This document shows positions 17,335 through 29,067 of a stretch of DNA of 64,000 nt, in pieces. Under the pieces are notes generated by a model. It saw nothing but the letters and a program-made list of their open reading frames with translations. It did no database searches and was not told the origin of the DNA. Origin of the DNA: a bacterium. Its GTDB lineage: Bacteria > Bacillota > Bacilli > Lactobacillales > Streptococcaceae. Position numbers and translations under genes: made by a program. Position 1 is the first letter of the stretch. Each line of letters starts with the position of its first letter. The DNA is taken from positions 1-64,000 of the forward strand of contig CAJNBX010000009.1 in NCBI GenBank assembly GCA_905221115.1, in the 5' to 3' direction.

Positions 17335-18012
17335 TTACAATCCCATTCCCCTGTAGAAAAGCAAAACTGCGAGTCCTACGAACAAGACTAACGCTACCAG
17401 TCTTTGACTAGCGCTATACATCCGTCTTTCTCCTCTAACTGGAAAGATAACTGCTAGAAATGCGCCACCAACTGCACCTCCGATATGACCTGCTAGACTG
17501 ATTCCTGGAATCAGAACACTTCCAATAATGTTAACCACAAAAAGTGTCAGATAGGATTGCCCCAACTGCTGGATATAAGGATTACGCGTTGCATAGCGAA
17601 GAACAATAATTGCAGCAAATAGCCCATAGAGAGAAGTCGAGGCTCCTGCTGCTAAGGATTTGGGACTAAATACAAAAACAAAGAGATTGCCCATCATTCC
17701 AGATAAGAGATAGAGAAAGAAAAACTTCTTGGATCCGAAAATTTCCTCTACTTGCCTACCAAGGTAATAAAGCGAAAGCATATTAACAATGAAATGCTCC
17801 CACCCAATATGAACAAAAATAGCAGAGAAGAGACGCCAAATCTGCTCAGGAAAGAGGCGAATGGCAGGCCCGTACATGGCTCCAAATCGAAATAGGGTAT
17901 CTGCCCTGTAAAAGTTTCCTCCTGTGGTCACCAACATTAGTATAAATACCAAGGCCGTCACTAAGAGGAAGAAACTCGTCACAGGGTAACGCCTATCAAA
18001 GATTTCTTTCAT
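17335..18012 (-). CDS. Rhomboid family intramembrane serine protease
   Basis: 225 residues with six predicted membrane helices. The catalytic dyad is visible: Ser in GASTSLYGL (helix 4) and His in SLAGHIGGAVGG (helix 6). The WR-containing loop FPEQIWRLFSAIFVHIGWEH matches the family. Cleaves membrane proteins within the bilayer; in related streptococci rhomboids process regulatory or competence-linked membrane proteins, but the substrate here is unknown. The ATG at 18012 has AGGAGG nine bases upstream; it overlaps the end of the folate cyclo-ligase gene and is translationally coupled. Confidence 0.9.
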   Translation of the reverse strand: MKEIFDRRYPVTSFFLLVTALVFILMLVTTGGNFYRADTLFRFGAMYGPAIRLFPEQIWRLFSAIFVHIGWEHFIVNMLSLYYLGRQVEEIFGSKKFFFLYLLSGMMGNLFVFVFSPKSLAAGASTSLYGLFAAIIVLRYATRNPYIQQLGQSYLTLFVVNIIGSVLIPGISLAGHIGGAVGGAFLAVIFPVRGERRMYSASQRLVALVLFVGLAVLLFYRGMGL

Positions 18013-18535
18013 CAATCAGTACCTCCTGAACAGGAATATCATGATTTTCAGGGCTAAAGTCCTGAATTTGACAAGGATATATCGTACTCAAAGTATGACC
18101 AGTAATATGTTTCAGATAGCGATCATAATAACCTCCACCGTATCCAATCCGATATCCTTCCGTCGTAAAAGCCAAGCCAGGAACATGAATCAAATCAATC
18201 TGAGAGGCATCCACCACTTCCAAATCTCCCTGTGGTTCCAGTAAGCCAAAGGAAGTTTTGGCTAGTTGTTGCGGATTATAGACTACAAAGTCCATGCGCC
18301 CCTTGGGATAAGTTTTGGGTATCAGAACCTTCTTGCCGTCCCTCAGCGCCTGGTCAATCAGTTCCTGAGTTTGAAACTCATGAGGAAAAGAGAGGTAGCT
18401 TGCGATGACCTTGGCTTCTTGGTAAAAGGGGTGTTGTAAAAGTCGCTCAGTTAAAGCTTGGTCTATAAACTGTTTTTGCTCTCGAGGGATAGCCTTCATT
18501 TCGTGCAAGACTTGCTTGCGTAATTCCGATTTCAT
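17996..18535 (-). CDS. 5-formyltetrahydrofolate cyclo-ligase family protein
   Basis: 179 residues from the ATG at 18535 with AGAGGG upstream. Converts 5-formyl-THF to 5,10-methenyl-THF using ATP, rescuing the folate pool. The N-terminal Lys/Arg substrate residues (MKSELRKQ) and the C-terminal GYRIGYGGGYYDRYL motif, a family hallmark, are present. Middle gene of an M20 peptidase-cyclo-ligase-rhomboid run; 11 bp after the deacetylase gene. Confidence 0.9.
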   Translation of the reverse strand: MKSELRKQVLHEMKAIPREQKQFIDQALTERLLQHPFYQEAKVIASYLSFPHEFQTQELIDQALRDGKKVLIPKTYPKGRMDFVVYNPQQLAKTSFGLLEPQGDLEVVDASQIDLIHVPGLAFTTEGYRIGYGGGYYDRYLKHITGHTLSTIYPCQIQDFSPENHDIPVQEVLIDERNL

Positions 18536-18546
18536 AGACAAGCCCT

Positions 18547-19677
18547 CTACTCTACTGCCTTCTTTTTCAGGAAACTAGAGACCGCATCTACCCCAATGGC
18601 TAAGGCTTCTTCCTTAGGACTCATCTGAGGGTGATGAAGGGCGTAGGGACTATCTATACCAAGCCAGAACATAACGCCATCAACTTTTGAAAGGAGATAA
18701 CCAAAGTCTTCACCTGTCATAGCAGGCTCGATATCAATCAACTCAATTCCGTCTTTTTCTTCAAAGAAATCCATCAGTTCACGCGCCAAGACTGGATTGT
18801 TCTCAACAGGCAGGTAACCACCTTGTTTGAGTTCCACTTCAACTTCCATACCAAAGGCTGCTGCAACTCCTTCTGCAACTGTTTTGACCCTCTTTTGCAC
18901 CAAGAGACTCATATCCTGTGTCAAAGCCCGAATGGTTCCATGCAAAAAGGCTGTGTCTGTGATAACATTGTTGGTTGTTCCAGCCTGAAAAACACCAAAG
19001 GTCACCACTGCTCCCTCGATTGGGTTAACATTGCGGCTGACAACTGACTGCACCTGGGTCACAAAGTAACTAGCAGCCACCAAGGCGTCATTAGCTTCAT
19101 GTGGAAAAGCTGCGTGGCCACCTTTGCCTTTGAAACGAATCTTCACCTCGCAAGTTCCTGCAAAGAGAGTGTGTGTATTGATCGCAATCTGACCAACCTT
19201 CAAATCTGGTCGAACATGGAGGCCATAAAACTGATCTGGCAACCAGTCTCCAAAAGCGCCATCCTCATACATGAGCATGCCACCAGCTTCATTTTCTTCA
19301 GCAGGCTGAAACAGAAAGAGCAGATTGTTCTTTGGTTGCTCCTCAAGGGCTCGCTCAAGACAGCCCAAAGCAATAGTCATGTGGAAATCATGGCCACAAG
19401 CATGCATACGACCTTGGTGCTGAGAGACGAAAGGAAGGCCTGTTTGTTCGATGATCGGCAGACCATCAATATCTGTCCGCCAACCAATGGTCCGCTCTGG
19501 CTGACTTCCCTGCAAGTAAACCAAAATACCTGTCCGCCAAGTACGAACTTGAACAAAATTCTTGCCCGCAGTTAATTTCTCAATCACATCCAGCAGATAA
19601 GCCTGAGTCTTGAACTCCTCCAAGCCAATCTCTGGAATCTGGTGCAAATCTCGTCTAGTCTGAATCAAATCTAACAT
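18547..19677 (-). CDS. N-acetyldiaminopimelate deacetylase (M20 family)
   Basis: 376-residue M20 metallopeptidase. Metal-binding segments: [23 protein letters not shown] with the general-base Glu-Glu, and the distal [11 protein letters not shown]20D members also include hippurate and IAA-amino acid hydrolases, but the adjacent dapH makes the acetyl-DAP role convincing: removal of acetate from N-acetyl-LL-diaminopimelate on the way to lysine. The ATG has CGGAGGAT upstream. It lies 67 bp downstream of dapH across a hairpin. Confidence 0.9.
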   Translation of the reverse strand: MLDLIQTRRDLHQIPEIGLEEFKTQAYLLDVIEKLTAGKNFVQVRTWRTGILVYLQGSQPERTIGWRTDIDGLPIIEQTGLPFVSQHQGRMHACGHDFHMTIALGCLERALEEQPKNNLLFLFQPAEENEAGGMLMYEDGAFGDWLPDQFYGLHVRPDLKVGQIAINTHTLFAGTCEVKIRFKGKGGHAAFPHEANDALVAASYFVTQVQSVVSRNVNPIEGAVVTFGVFQAGTTNNVITDTAFLHGTIRALTQDMSLLVQKRVKTVAEGVAAAFGMEVEVELKQGGYLPVENNPVLARELMDFFEEKDGIELIDIEPAMTGEDFGYLLSKVDGVMFWLGIDSPYALHHPQMSPKEEALAIGVDAVSSFLKKKAVE

Positions 19678-19700
19678 CTATCTATCCTCCGATATAGCAG

Positions 19701-19731
19701 AAAGAGGCTGGAAGAAGGGTTCCGCCTCTTT
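19701..19731 (-). terminator. Intra-operon hairpin between dapH and the deacetylase
   Basis: Stem AAAGAGGC/GCCTCTTT extended by GGAA/TTCC; the tail is only TTTCTG, so termination is probably weak. It could set the ratio of dapH to downstream expression. Confidence 0.5.
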
Positions 19732-19744
19732 ATTACTTTTACAA

Positions 19745-20443
19745 TTATAAGGTACGAAGCGCATCCTCTAGCGCTGTTTTTTGTTGGGTTTGGGCATCAA
19801 TCTCTTTGATGATACGAGCTGGAACACCTGCTACTACTACGTTTTCTGGGACATCTTGGGTAACGATAGCTCCTGCTGCGACAACTGAACCACTACCGAT
19901 TTGGACCCCTTCGATAACCACTGCGTTGGCTCCGATAAGAACATTGTCTCCAACACGGACTGGTTCTGCGCTAGCTGGCTCAATCACACCTGCAAGAACG
20001 GCACCTGCACCAACGTGACTGTTTTTCCCCACGATAGCACGGCCACCAAGGATAGCCCCCATGTCAATCATAGTTCCTGCACCAATTTCAGCACCGATAT
20101 TGATAACCGCTCCCATCATGATAACAGCATTGTCACCAATTTCAACCTGATAACGGATAATAGCACCTGGCTCGATACGAGCGTTGATAGCACGTTTATC
20201 TAGCAAAGGAACTGCAGAATTACGAGCATCTTGCTCGACAACATAGTCTTGATTTTCTACCAAACCATCGAGAAGCGGAGCAACGTCCTTCCAGTCTCCA
20301 AATAGGACATTTCCTAGTTTAACAACAGATCCAGGTACAGCAGTTGCGAGTTCTCCCTCAAAGGTTACTTTAACACTGGTTTTCTTTTCAGCATTGGCGA
20401 TAAATTGGATAATTTCTTGAGCGTTCATTTTTGTGGCAGTCAT
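19745..20443 (-). CDS. dapH: Tetrahydrodipicolinate N-acetyltransferase
   Basis: 232 residues; acetylates 2,3,4,5-tetrahydrodipicolinate in the acetyl branch of DAP/lysine synthesis. N-terminal DapH domain (about 1-80), then a left-handed beta-helix of hexapeptide repeats such as IGDNAV, IGAGTM and VGAGAV (about 95-200). The product pathway gives lysine for pneumococcal-type peptidoglycan cross-links. GGAGG lies six bases before the ATG. A structured leader with a terminator precedes it (20483-20630), suggesting regulated read-through. Confidence 0.95.
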   Translation of the reverse strand: MTATKMNAQEIIQFIANAEKKTSVKVTFEGELATAVPGSVVKLGNVLFGDWKDVAPLLDGLVENQDYVVEQDARNSAVPLLDKRAINARIEPGAIIRYQVEIGDNAVIMMGAVINIGAEIGAGTMIDMGAILGGRAIVGKNSHVGAGAVLAGVIEPASAEPVRVGDNVLIGANAVVIEGVQIGSGSVVAAGAIVTQDVPENVVVAGVPARIIKEIDAQTQQKTALEDALRTL

Positions 20444-20482
20444 AGGCGCCTCCTAGTTCATTTTAATGATACCTATTCTACC

Positions 20483-20511
20483 AAAAAAGGCCTCAAATTT
20501 GAAGCCTTTTT
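20483..20511 (-). terminator. Terminator in front of dapH
   Basis: Near-perfect palindrome AAAAAGGC...GCCTTTTTT around TCAAATTTGA. On the minus strand it lies between the leader RNA and the dapH start, 40 bases upstream of it. It can fold in either direction. Confidence 0.7.
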
Positions 20512-20630
20512 GTTTGTTTTTAGGTATGATTTTTAGGGATGTGAGATAAAACGTGCTGTCGGTAAAAGCAAGCCCCTACCGATACAACCTAAAAACACTC
20601 TTCACAACTATCTCCCCGTGTTTTATTGAC
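20483..20630 (-). ncRNA. Structured leader or small RNA upstream of dapH
   Basis: About 148 nt read toward dapH, preceded by an extended -10 (TGC then TATACT). The hairpin TCGGTA/TACCGA lies inside two longer-range pairings: ATAAAAC (RNA 5' side) with GTTTTAT, and TTTTTAGG with either of two CCTAAAAA copies. The order of the partners makes the pairings cross, as in a pseudoknot. It ends in the terminator at 20483. It is not a T-box (no GGUGGNACC) and does not match the lysine riboswitch core I know. It is either an attenuator of dapH or an independent small RNA. Confidence 0.5.
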
Positions 20631-20671
20631 TATTCTAGTATAGCACACTTTTAGAATTAAGAAAAGACTTT

Positions 20672-21583
20672 TTATTTACTTTCTTTCGCTTCTTCTATCG
20701 ATAGGAAAATCATGGGTAAAATAATCAGGGCCATAGCTAGAAGAAGGGACCAATCCACTACCAATCCTAAGAACAAAACACTCAAGAGAGCAGAAGAGAG
20801 AGGTTCACTGGCACTGATAACGGAAACCACCAAAGGAGAAACCAAGGACACAGCCTTCATGGAAATGAAAAAAGCAAAAGCCGTTCCAAAGAAAGCGATA
20901 ATGAGGCAAATCAAGATACTCCAAATATCAAGAGTAAAGGAAAGCTGATAAATCGGAGAGAGGACATTGCTAAATAAACCGGCCAAAATCATCCCCCACC
21001 CAACCGTGGGTACAAAACCATAGCGCTTCGCAAAAGGCTGAGGCAAGATAACATTAAACATGACCCCCATGGCACTCAGCAAACCCGTCACAAGTGCTAG
21101 CGGTGTCATGGATAACTGAGAGAGATCCCCCTTTGTCGCCATCAGGCAAACACCCAGCATGGCAATCAAAACATAGAAAATAGCGCTTTTTGACGCTCGT
21201 TTTTTATAAACCAAGCGATTGTAAAAGAGGATAAAGACAGGACTGATAAACTGTAAAATAGTCGCTGTAGCAGCATTAGAAAATTCTACACAGAGATAGA
21301 AAAAATACTGGACTGAGAAAATTCCCAAAATAGCATAGGCCAAAAAGGGAAGGTAATTTTTCTTATCTCGCCAAATATCTAACACTTGCGATTTTAATTG
21401 CACTGCAGACCAAATGAGCACAAGACTCCCTGCCAGTGTCAAACGCATAGAGGTAATCCAGCCAGAGGATACCTGATAATGAGTAAAGAAATATTCTCCT
21501 AGAATCCCACAGATTCCCCATATCAAGCCGGATAGAAGCGAATAAATGGTTCCTTTAACAATCTTTTTCTGATACTGATTCAT
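20672..21583 (-). CDS. EamA/DMT-family transporter
   Basis: 303 residues from the ATG at 21583. Ten predicted helices in two repeated five-helix EamA halves; GLIWGICGILGEYFF in helix 1 and SASEPLSSALLSVLFLG in helix 9 are typical. Drug/metabolite exporter superfamily, substrate unknown. A longer reading to 21646 would translate the pbp1b terminator and is rejected. Six bases separate a TACAAT -10 box from this ATG, so the mRNA may be leaderless; AAAGG lies only one base before the ATG. Confidence 0.85.
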   Translation of the reverse strand: MNQYQKKIVKGTIYSLLSGLIWGICGILGEYFFTHYQVSSGWITSMRLTLAGSLVLIWSAVQLKSQVLDIWRDKKNYLPFLAYAILGIFSVQYFFYLCVEFSNAATATILQFISPVFILFYNRLVYKKRASKSAIFYVLIAMLGVCLMATKGDLSQLSMTPLALVTGLLSAMGVMFNVILPQPFAKRYGFVPTVGWGMILAGLFSNVLSPIYQLSFTLDIWSILICLIIAFFGTAFAFFISMKAVSLVSPLVVSVISASEPLSSALLSVLFLGLVVDWSLLLAMALIILPMIFLSIEEAKESK

Positions 21584-21589
21584 ACCTTT

Positions 21590-21598
21590 ATTGTAACA
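21590..21598 (-). promoter_or_regulatory. Extended -10 promoter abutting the EamA start
   Basis: Minus strand TGT-TACAAT followed by only six bases before the ATG. No clear -35 box; the TG extension may compensate. Confidence 0.5.
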
Positions 21599-21603
21599 CG
21601 AAA

Positions 21604-21644
21604 GGAAAAAAGAAAAAAGTGGCAATCCATTGATTAGCCACTTC
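21604..21644 (-). terminator. Terminator of pbp1b
   Basis: Minus-strand stem AAGTGGCTAATC / GATTGCCACTT (one unpaired base), loop AATG, followed by TTTTCTTTTTT. Confidence 0.85.
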
Positions 21645-21665
21645 ATTTAGAAAAGTTTAAAGGAC

Positions 21666-24164
<2,499 letters not shown>

Positions 24165-24217
24165 TCAATAAAATAGCCACTTTCTTCCCTATTCTGCTAG
24201 GCTATTGCCCAAGTTTG

Positions 24218-24226
24218 TGATACAAT
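24218..24226 (+). promoter_or_regulatory. Extended -10 promoter of tyrS
   Basis: TGA-TACAAT about 37 bases before the ATG. No T-box leader can fit, unlike tyrS of Bacillus. Confidence 0.6.
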
Positions 24227-24263
24227 AGTTAGAAACAATAATTTTAAAAAGGAGAAAAGACAC

Positions 24264-25520
24264 ATGCACATTTTTGATGAGCTAAAAGAGCGTGGTTTGA
24301 TTTTTCAAACGACTGATGAAGAAGCTTTGCGTAAAGCCCTAGAAGAAGGTCAAGTTTCTTATTATACTGGCTACGATCCAACTGCTGACAGCCTTCACCT
24401 AGGCCACCTTGTCGCAATTTTGACAAGTCGTCGCTTGCAACTAGCAGGTCACAAACCTTATGCGCTCGTTGGCGGTGCTACAGGTCTCATCGGAGATCCG
24501 TCCTTCAAAGATGCTGAACGTAGTCTCCAAACAAAAGACACAGTAGATGGCTGGGTCAAGTCTATCCAAGGACAACTTTCTCGTTTTCTTGACTTTGAAA
24601 ATGGTGAAAATAAAGCTGTCATGGTCAACAACTACGACTGGTTTGGCAGCATCAGCTTCATTGATTTCCTCCGTGATATCGGAAAATACTTTACTGTCAA
24701 CTACATGATGAGCAAGGAGTCTGTGAAAAAACGGATCGAAACAGGAATTTCTTACACTGAGTTTGCTTACCAAATCATGCAAGGTTACGACTTCTTCGTC
24801 CTTAACCAAGATCACAATGTGACGCTACAAATCGGTGGTTCTGACCAGTGGGGAAATATGACAGCTGGTACTGAATTGCTTCGTCGTAAGGCTGATAAAA
24901 CTGGTCACGTTATCACTGTTCCACTGATTACCGATGCAACTGGTAAGAAATTTGGTAAATCAGAAGGAAACGCAGTCTGGCTCAATCCTGAAAAGACTTC
25001 TCCATACGAAATGTACCAATTTTGGATGAATGTTATGGACGCAGACGCTGTTCGCTTCTTGAAAATCTTTACTTTCTTGTCACTTGATGAGATTGAAGAC
25101 ATCCGTAAACAGTTTGAAGCGGCTCCACACGAACGCTTGGCACAAAAAATCCTCGCTCGTGAAGTCGTAACACTTGTTCACGGAGAAGAAGCCTACAAAG
25201 AAGCCCTTAACATTACCGAGCAACTCTTTGCCGGAAACATCAAAAACCTTTCTGTCAAAGAGCTCAAACAAGGACTTCGTGGCGTTCCAAACTACCAAGT
25301 TCAAGCAGATGAAAACCACAATATCGTAGAACTTCTCGTGTCATCTGGTGTGGTTAACTCCAAACGCCAAGCCCGTGAAGACGTCCAAAACGGAGCTATC
25401 TACGTCAACGGCGACCGTATTCAGGACCTTGACTATGTCTTGAATGACGCAGATAAGTTAGAGAATGAACTGACTGTTATCCGTCGTGGTAAGAAAAAAT
25501 ACTTTGTATTGACTTACTAA
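24264..25520 (+). CDS. tyrS: Tyrosine--tRNA ligase
   Basis: 418 residues, class I synthetase for tRNA-Tyr. HIGH appears as HLGH in DSLHLGHLV near residue 46, the KMSKS loop as [12 protein letters not shown] near 235, and a C-terminal S4 RNA-binding domain (about 352-415) includes [19 protein letters not shown] precedes the ATG. Own promoter and terminator. Confidence 0.97.
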   Translation: MHIFDELKERGLIFQTTDEEALRKALEEGQVSYYTGYDPTADSLHLGHLVAILTSRRLQLAGHKPYALVGGATGLIGDPSFKDAERSLQTKDTVDGWVKSIQGQLSRFLDFENGENKAVMVNNYDWFGSISFIDFLRDIGKYFTVNYMMSKESVKKRIETGISYTEFAYQIMQGYDFFVLNQDHNVTLQIGGSDQWGNMTAGTELLRRKADKTGHVITVPLITDATGKKFGKSEGNAVWLNPEKTSPYEMYQFWMNVMDADAVRFLKIFTFLSLDEIEDIRKQFEAAPHERLAQKILAREVVTLVHGEEAYKEALNITEQLFAGNIKNLSVKELKQGLRGVPNYQVQADENHNIVELLVSSGVVNSKRQAREDVQNGAIYVNGDRIQDLDYVLNDADKLENELTVIRRGKKKYFVLTY

Positions 25521-25544
25521 ATTGTTCAACATTTACCTATAAAC

Positions 25545-25579
25545 AAAGGAGTTAACCTCAATAAAGGTAACTCCTTTTT
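25545..25579. terminator. Terminator between tyrS and the P-type ATPase
   Basis: Stem AAAGGAGTTAACC/GGTAACTCCTTT (one bulge), 8-base loop, TTTTT tail. It separates convergent genes and may work on both strands. Confidence 0.8.
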
Positions 25580-25597
25580 GCTGTGAATAGTCCCCAC

Positions 25598-27658
25598 CTA
25601 TCCCTTAATAGACAGGCTACGCAGTACAATGCGCAAGGTTGTTAGATTATGTAAGATAGAGAGATTTGAAGGACTGAGCCAATTAAATAAGCCAAAGCCA
25701 ATCAAACTACTATTTACGACAACGGTATCTTGAATATTCTTCTTGATAAGTGTTTGCAAAGATGATGATAGCGAATCCAACTCTTGGAAGAAATCCAAAC
25801 GATTATCTAACAATAAGATATCACTCATCTGCTTAGAAATATCTGCGCTCTCATTCATCACCACACCGATATCTGATAGGGTTAGAGCCGCTGAGTCATT
25901 CAAGCCATCCCCAACCATCAAAATAGTATGACCTGCTTTCTGCAGTTCCTCTACTAACTCAAATTTCCCATCAGGTTTCAAGTCTGTATAGACCTGATCA
26001 AAGGGCAAATCTTTGACTAATTCCTCTGTTCTAACCAAGGTGTCCCCTGTTGCCAGAATCAATTTTTTCCCTTGTGCCTTCAGTTTCTCCAAGGCTGCCT
26101 TAGCTTCTTTTCTCAAAGGAGTATGAATGCAGAACATTCCAATCAATTCATTCTGGTAGGCTAAGAATAAGAGATTGTAGTGATTCTTGTGCTCTTCAAT
26201 CAAAGCATGTTGTTTCAAACTAATGTGAATCTGCTCATCCTGCATCAAGACATAATTCCCAATAACAACTGGTTGGCCATCTATATGAGATTTGATCCCC
26301 TTGCTTGCGATATATTGGAGTTTCCCATGCATTTCCTCATGTTCAATCCCCTCTATCTCAGCTTGCTTGACGATGGCATTAGCAATAGGATGATAAATGT
26401 GTTCCTCAAGACAGGCACTGATTCTGAGAATATCTTCCTCACTATAGTCCCCAAAAGGTAACACCTTTTCAACTATAGGATAACTAGTTGTGATTGTTCC
26501 CGTCTTATCAAACAAGAAAGTATCAACTTCCAGATATTTCTCCAGAACATCACCATCCTTAATCACCATTTCACGGTTCAACCCCTCCTTGATAGCTGTC
26601 AAATAAGCTACAGGAGTAGAAATTTTCAAAGCGCAGGAGAAATCGACCAATAGGAAAGAAATAGCCTTAGAAAAAGAACCTGTCAATAGGTAAGTCAGCC
26701 CAGCCCCCAAGAAATTATATTTGACGACCTTATCCGCCATCTTGATGAAATAGCGTTGTTTCGTTTTCTTATTTTCTTCAGATTTCTTCATCAACTCAAT
26801 CAGTTGTAAAATCCGGCTGTTCATCTGATTATCGGTTACACGAATGCGCAACTCTCCAGTTTCTAATACTGTATTTGCACAAACCAAATCAGACTCTCTT
26901 TTTTCAACTGGAAAACTCTCTCCCGTCAAGGAACTTTCGTTGACCATACCTAAACCTGAAACTACTTGTCCATCAAACAGAATTTCATTTCCTTGAGATA
27001 GGACCAAGACATCTCCTATTTGAACATCGGAACTCTTGATACTAACGACCGTATCGCCCTGTACCAAGAATACATCGCTTTCTTTTGCAAGAAGGCTTTG
27101 TTCTAAATCTGTTGCAGTTTTTTTCAAGGACCACTGATCTAAATGATTCCCCAAATCAAGCATAAACATGATGTTGCTGGCAGTCTTGGATTGGTTCATA
27201 AACAAAGACAATAAAATAGCCGAACAGTCCAAGACCTCCATCGTTAGTTCCTTACGCGCTAGTGTTTGATAGGCTTCTTTAACATATCCAAAAGCCTGAT
27301 AACAAGTCCATATATAGCGAATAGGAGACGGCACAAGGCTACGAAAAAGCACACGCTTAATCGCTGCACCTGAAACGATCGAATAGGCACTCTCTTCTCT
27401 ACGAACAGGAAGAGTCATCAACTCAGAAACTTTCCCTTTATCAATTCTTTTTAAAAAGGCTTCTGCATTATCTAATACAGAAAAGCCTTCTTTTATGCGT
27501 AGAGTAAAGTGCTGTTGATCCATGTAAAACTGGATAGACTCAATCCCCTTTTCATCTCTCGCCAAGGAACGAAGATAGTCTTGAATATCCAAGGTGAGTG
27601 AAAAAGAAGATGATAGTCGGATATGTTGGTATCCTCTATGTAGCACTTTAAAAGACAT
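25598..27658 (-). CDS. P1B-type metal-transporting ATPase (CtpC-like)
   Basis: 686 residues. The N-terminus (about 1-95) resembles a degenerate heavy-metal-associated domain lacking CxxC. The actuator loop carries SSLTGESFPVEK, the phosphorylation site is DKTGTI, and the hinge is MVGDGLNDSAALT. The intramembrane metal motif reads SCALKISTP instead of CPC. The HNLTTLRIV stretch in the last helix resembles CtpC-type Mn/Zn/Fe exporters. Metal cannot be fixed from sequence; export is the family's usual direction. One base separates it from the upstream small protein gene. Confidence 0.85.
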   Translation of the reverse strand: MSFKVLHRGYQHIRLSSSFSLTLDIQDYLRSLARDEKGIESIQFYMDQQHFTLRIKEGFSVLDNAEAFLKRIDKGKVSELMTLPVRREESAYSIVSGAAIKRVLFRSLVPSPIRYIWTCYQAFGYVKEAYQTLARKELTMEVLDCSAILLSLFMNQSKTASNIMFMLDLGNHLDQWSLKKTATDLEQSLLAKESDVFLVQGDTVVSIKSSDVQIGDVLVLSQGNEILFDGQVVSGLGMVNESSLTGESFPVEKRESDLVCANTVLETGELRIRVTDNQMNSRILQLIELMKKSEENKKTKQRYFIKMADKVVKYNFLGAGLTYLLTGSFSKAISFLLVDFSCALKISTPVAYLTAIKEGLNREMVIKDGDVLEKYLEVDTFLFDKTGTITTSYPIVEKVLPFGDYSEEDILRISACLEEHIYHPIANAIVKQAEIEGIEHEEMHGKLQYIASKGIKSHIDGQPVVIGNYVLMQDEQIHISLKQHALIEEHKNHYNLLFLAYQNELIGMFCIHTPLRKEAKAALEKLKAQGKKLILATGDTLVRTEELVKDLPFDQVYTDLKPDGKFELVEELQKAGHTILMVGDGLNDSAALTLSDIGVVMNESADISKQMSDILLLDNRLDFFQELDSLSSSLQTLIKKNIQDTVVVNSSLIGFGLFNWLSPSNLSILHNLTTLRIVLRSLSIKG

Positions 27659-27659
27659 A

Positions 27660-27938
27660 TTATTCTCCTATAAGGCTATCTAATTGCTCTTCTTTTTTCT
27701 CTTGCTCGTACAAATATTTGGCATCTTGCAAGACATCGTCTCCATGTTGTTTCACAACAGAAACAGATGCATCTAGCCCGTCTTTCAACTTGTAAGCCTT
27801 AGCCAAAGCTTTAGAATAACCTTTTTTAGCTTCCTTACTTGCCAAGATTTTCAAACCAAGGGTACCAAATGCGACACCACCCAAAAAGAGTGATGATTTT
27901 TTCGCAACTTTTGCAACGGTTAGTACTTCTTTTAACAT
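27660..27938 (-). CDS. Small membrane partner of the P-type ATPase (PacL-like architecture)
   Basis: 92 residues from the ATG at 27938 with AAGGAGG upstream. One N-terminal hydrophobic segment with Gly-rich face (SSLFLGGVAFGTLGLKIL, about 15-32), then an amphipathic Lys/Glu/Ala-rich helix. The stop is adjacent to the ATPase start, so the two are coupled. Mycobacterial CtpC is preceded by PacL1, a small DUF1490 protein of the same layout that scaffolds the pump; this looks like a streptococcal counterpart by context, though its C-terminus lacks the His-rich metal motif. Confidence 0.7.
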   Translation of the reverse strand: MLKEVLTVAKVAKKSSLFLGGVAFGTLGLKILASKEAKKGYSKALAKAYKLKDGLDASVSVVKQHGDDVLQDAKYLYEQEKKEEQLDSLIGE

Positions 27939-28054
27939 ACTTATTTCCTCCTTATCATTATTATATAGCAATTTCGATATAAAAGCAATTTCATTCCGTA
28001 AATTGGAGAATCAGTTTTATTAATACTGAATCTCTCATCTACTTATTCCTAAAG

Positions 28055-28083
28055 TTGCTTTCATTTGCCTCTTTTGATACACT
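28055..28083 (+). promoter_or_regulatory. Promoter of rlmA(II), giving a leaderless mRNA
   Basis: -35 TTGCTT, 17-base spacer, extended -10 TGA-TACACT. Only six bases separate the -10 from the ATG, so transcription should start at or next to the start codon. Confidence 0.7.
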
Positions 28084-28089
28084 TAAACT

Positions 28090-28938
28090 ATGAATACAAA
28101 TCTCAAACCTAAACTTCAGCGCTTCGCTTCTGCTACTGCCTTTGCCTGTCCTATCTGTCAAGAAAATCTGACTCTGGCAGAGAGCAGTCTCAAATGCAAC
28201 AACCGTCATTCTTTTGACTTGGCTAAATTTGGCTATGTCAATCTAGCCCCTCAAATCAAGCAATCTGCCAACTACGACAAGGAAAACTTTCAAAACCGTC
28301 AACAAATCCTAGAAGCCGGCTTTTACCAAGCTATCTTAGAGGCCATTTCCGATTTACTTGCAAGCTCAAAAATTGCCACAACAATCTTGGATATTGGCTG
28401 TGGCGAAGGTTTTTATTCTCGTAAACTCCAAGAAAGTCACTCTGAAAAAACTTTCTATGCCTTTGACATCTCCAAAGATTCAGTCCAAATCGCTGCCAAG
28501 AGTGAACCAAACTGGGCAGTCAACTGGTTCGTTGGTGACTTGGCTCGTCTTCCTATAAAAGACGCCAGCATGGATATCCTGCTTGATATCTTCTCACCTG
28601 CCAACTATGGAGAATTTCGTCGCGTTTTATCCAAAGACGGCATCTTGATAAAGGTTATTCCAACTGAAAATCACCTCAAGGAAATCCGTCAAAGGGTACA
28701 GAACCAGCTGACAAAGAAGGATTATTCTAATCAAGATATCAAGGAGCATTTCCAGGAACACTTTACCATCCTATCTAACCAAACGGCCTCTCTGACTAAG
28801 ACTATCACAGCAGATCAGCTCCAAGCCCTACTCAGTATGACCCCTCTCCTCTTTCACATCGACCAGAGCAAGATTGACTGGAGCCAACTGACAGAGATTA
28901 CCATTGAAGCAGAGATTCTGGTTGGGAGAGCATTCTAA
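28090..28938 (+). CDS. rlmA(II): 23S rRNA (guanine-N1)-methyltransferase RlmA(II)
   Basis: 282 residues. An N-terminal zinc finger (CPIC...C...H, residues 20-40) precedes a SAM-binding Rossmann domain with ILDIGCGEGFYS near 98. Methylates G748 of 23S rRNA; in pneumococcus the homologue (also called TlrB/RrmA) affects telithromycin susceptibility. No Shine-Dalgarno sequence is present and the promoter abuts the ATG, so translation is probably from a leaderless mRNA. The upstream neighbour is divergent. Confidence 0.93.
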   Translation: MNTNLKPKLQRFASATAFACPICQENLTLAESSLKCNNRHSFDLAKFGYVNLAPQIKQSANYDKENFQNRQQILEAGFYQAILEAISDLLASSKIATTILDIGCGEGFYSRKLQESHSEKTFYAFDISKDSVQIAAKSEPNWAVNWFVGDLARLPIKDASMDILLDIFSPANYGEFRRVLSKDGILIKVIPTENHLKEIRQRVQNQLTKKDYSNQDIKEHFQEHFTILSNQTASLTKTITADQLQALLSMTPLLFHIDQSKIDWSQLTEITIEAEILVGRAF

Positions 28939-28987
28939 ACTAGAATTCCCAAAGGTATAAAACTTACCGAAAATCTTCAATATTACG

Positions 28988-29034
28988 AAAACGCATAAGA
29001 ACAGGTACTCAAAATCCTTAATCTTATGCGTTTT
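28988..29034 (+). terminator. Terminator of rlmA(II)
   Basis: Perfect 12-bp stem AAAACGCATAAG/CTTATGCGTTTT with a 23-base loop. Confidence 0.75.
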
Positions 29035-29067
29035 GTTATGCAAAAATCGCTGGAGTTTCTATACACA

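Noticed and set aside
16896-17411. 171-codon frame overlapping the Ser-rich gene in another phase
   Set aside because: No start signals, and it reads through the degenerate repeat and the terminator.
20483-20630. Lysine riboswitch or T-box upstream of dapH
   Set aside because: Neither the T-box GGUGGNACC motif nor the conserved lysine riboswitch core is present.
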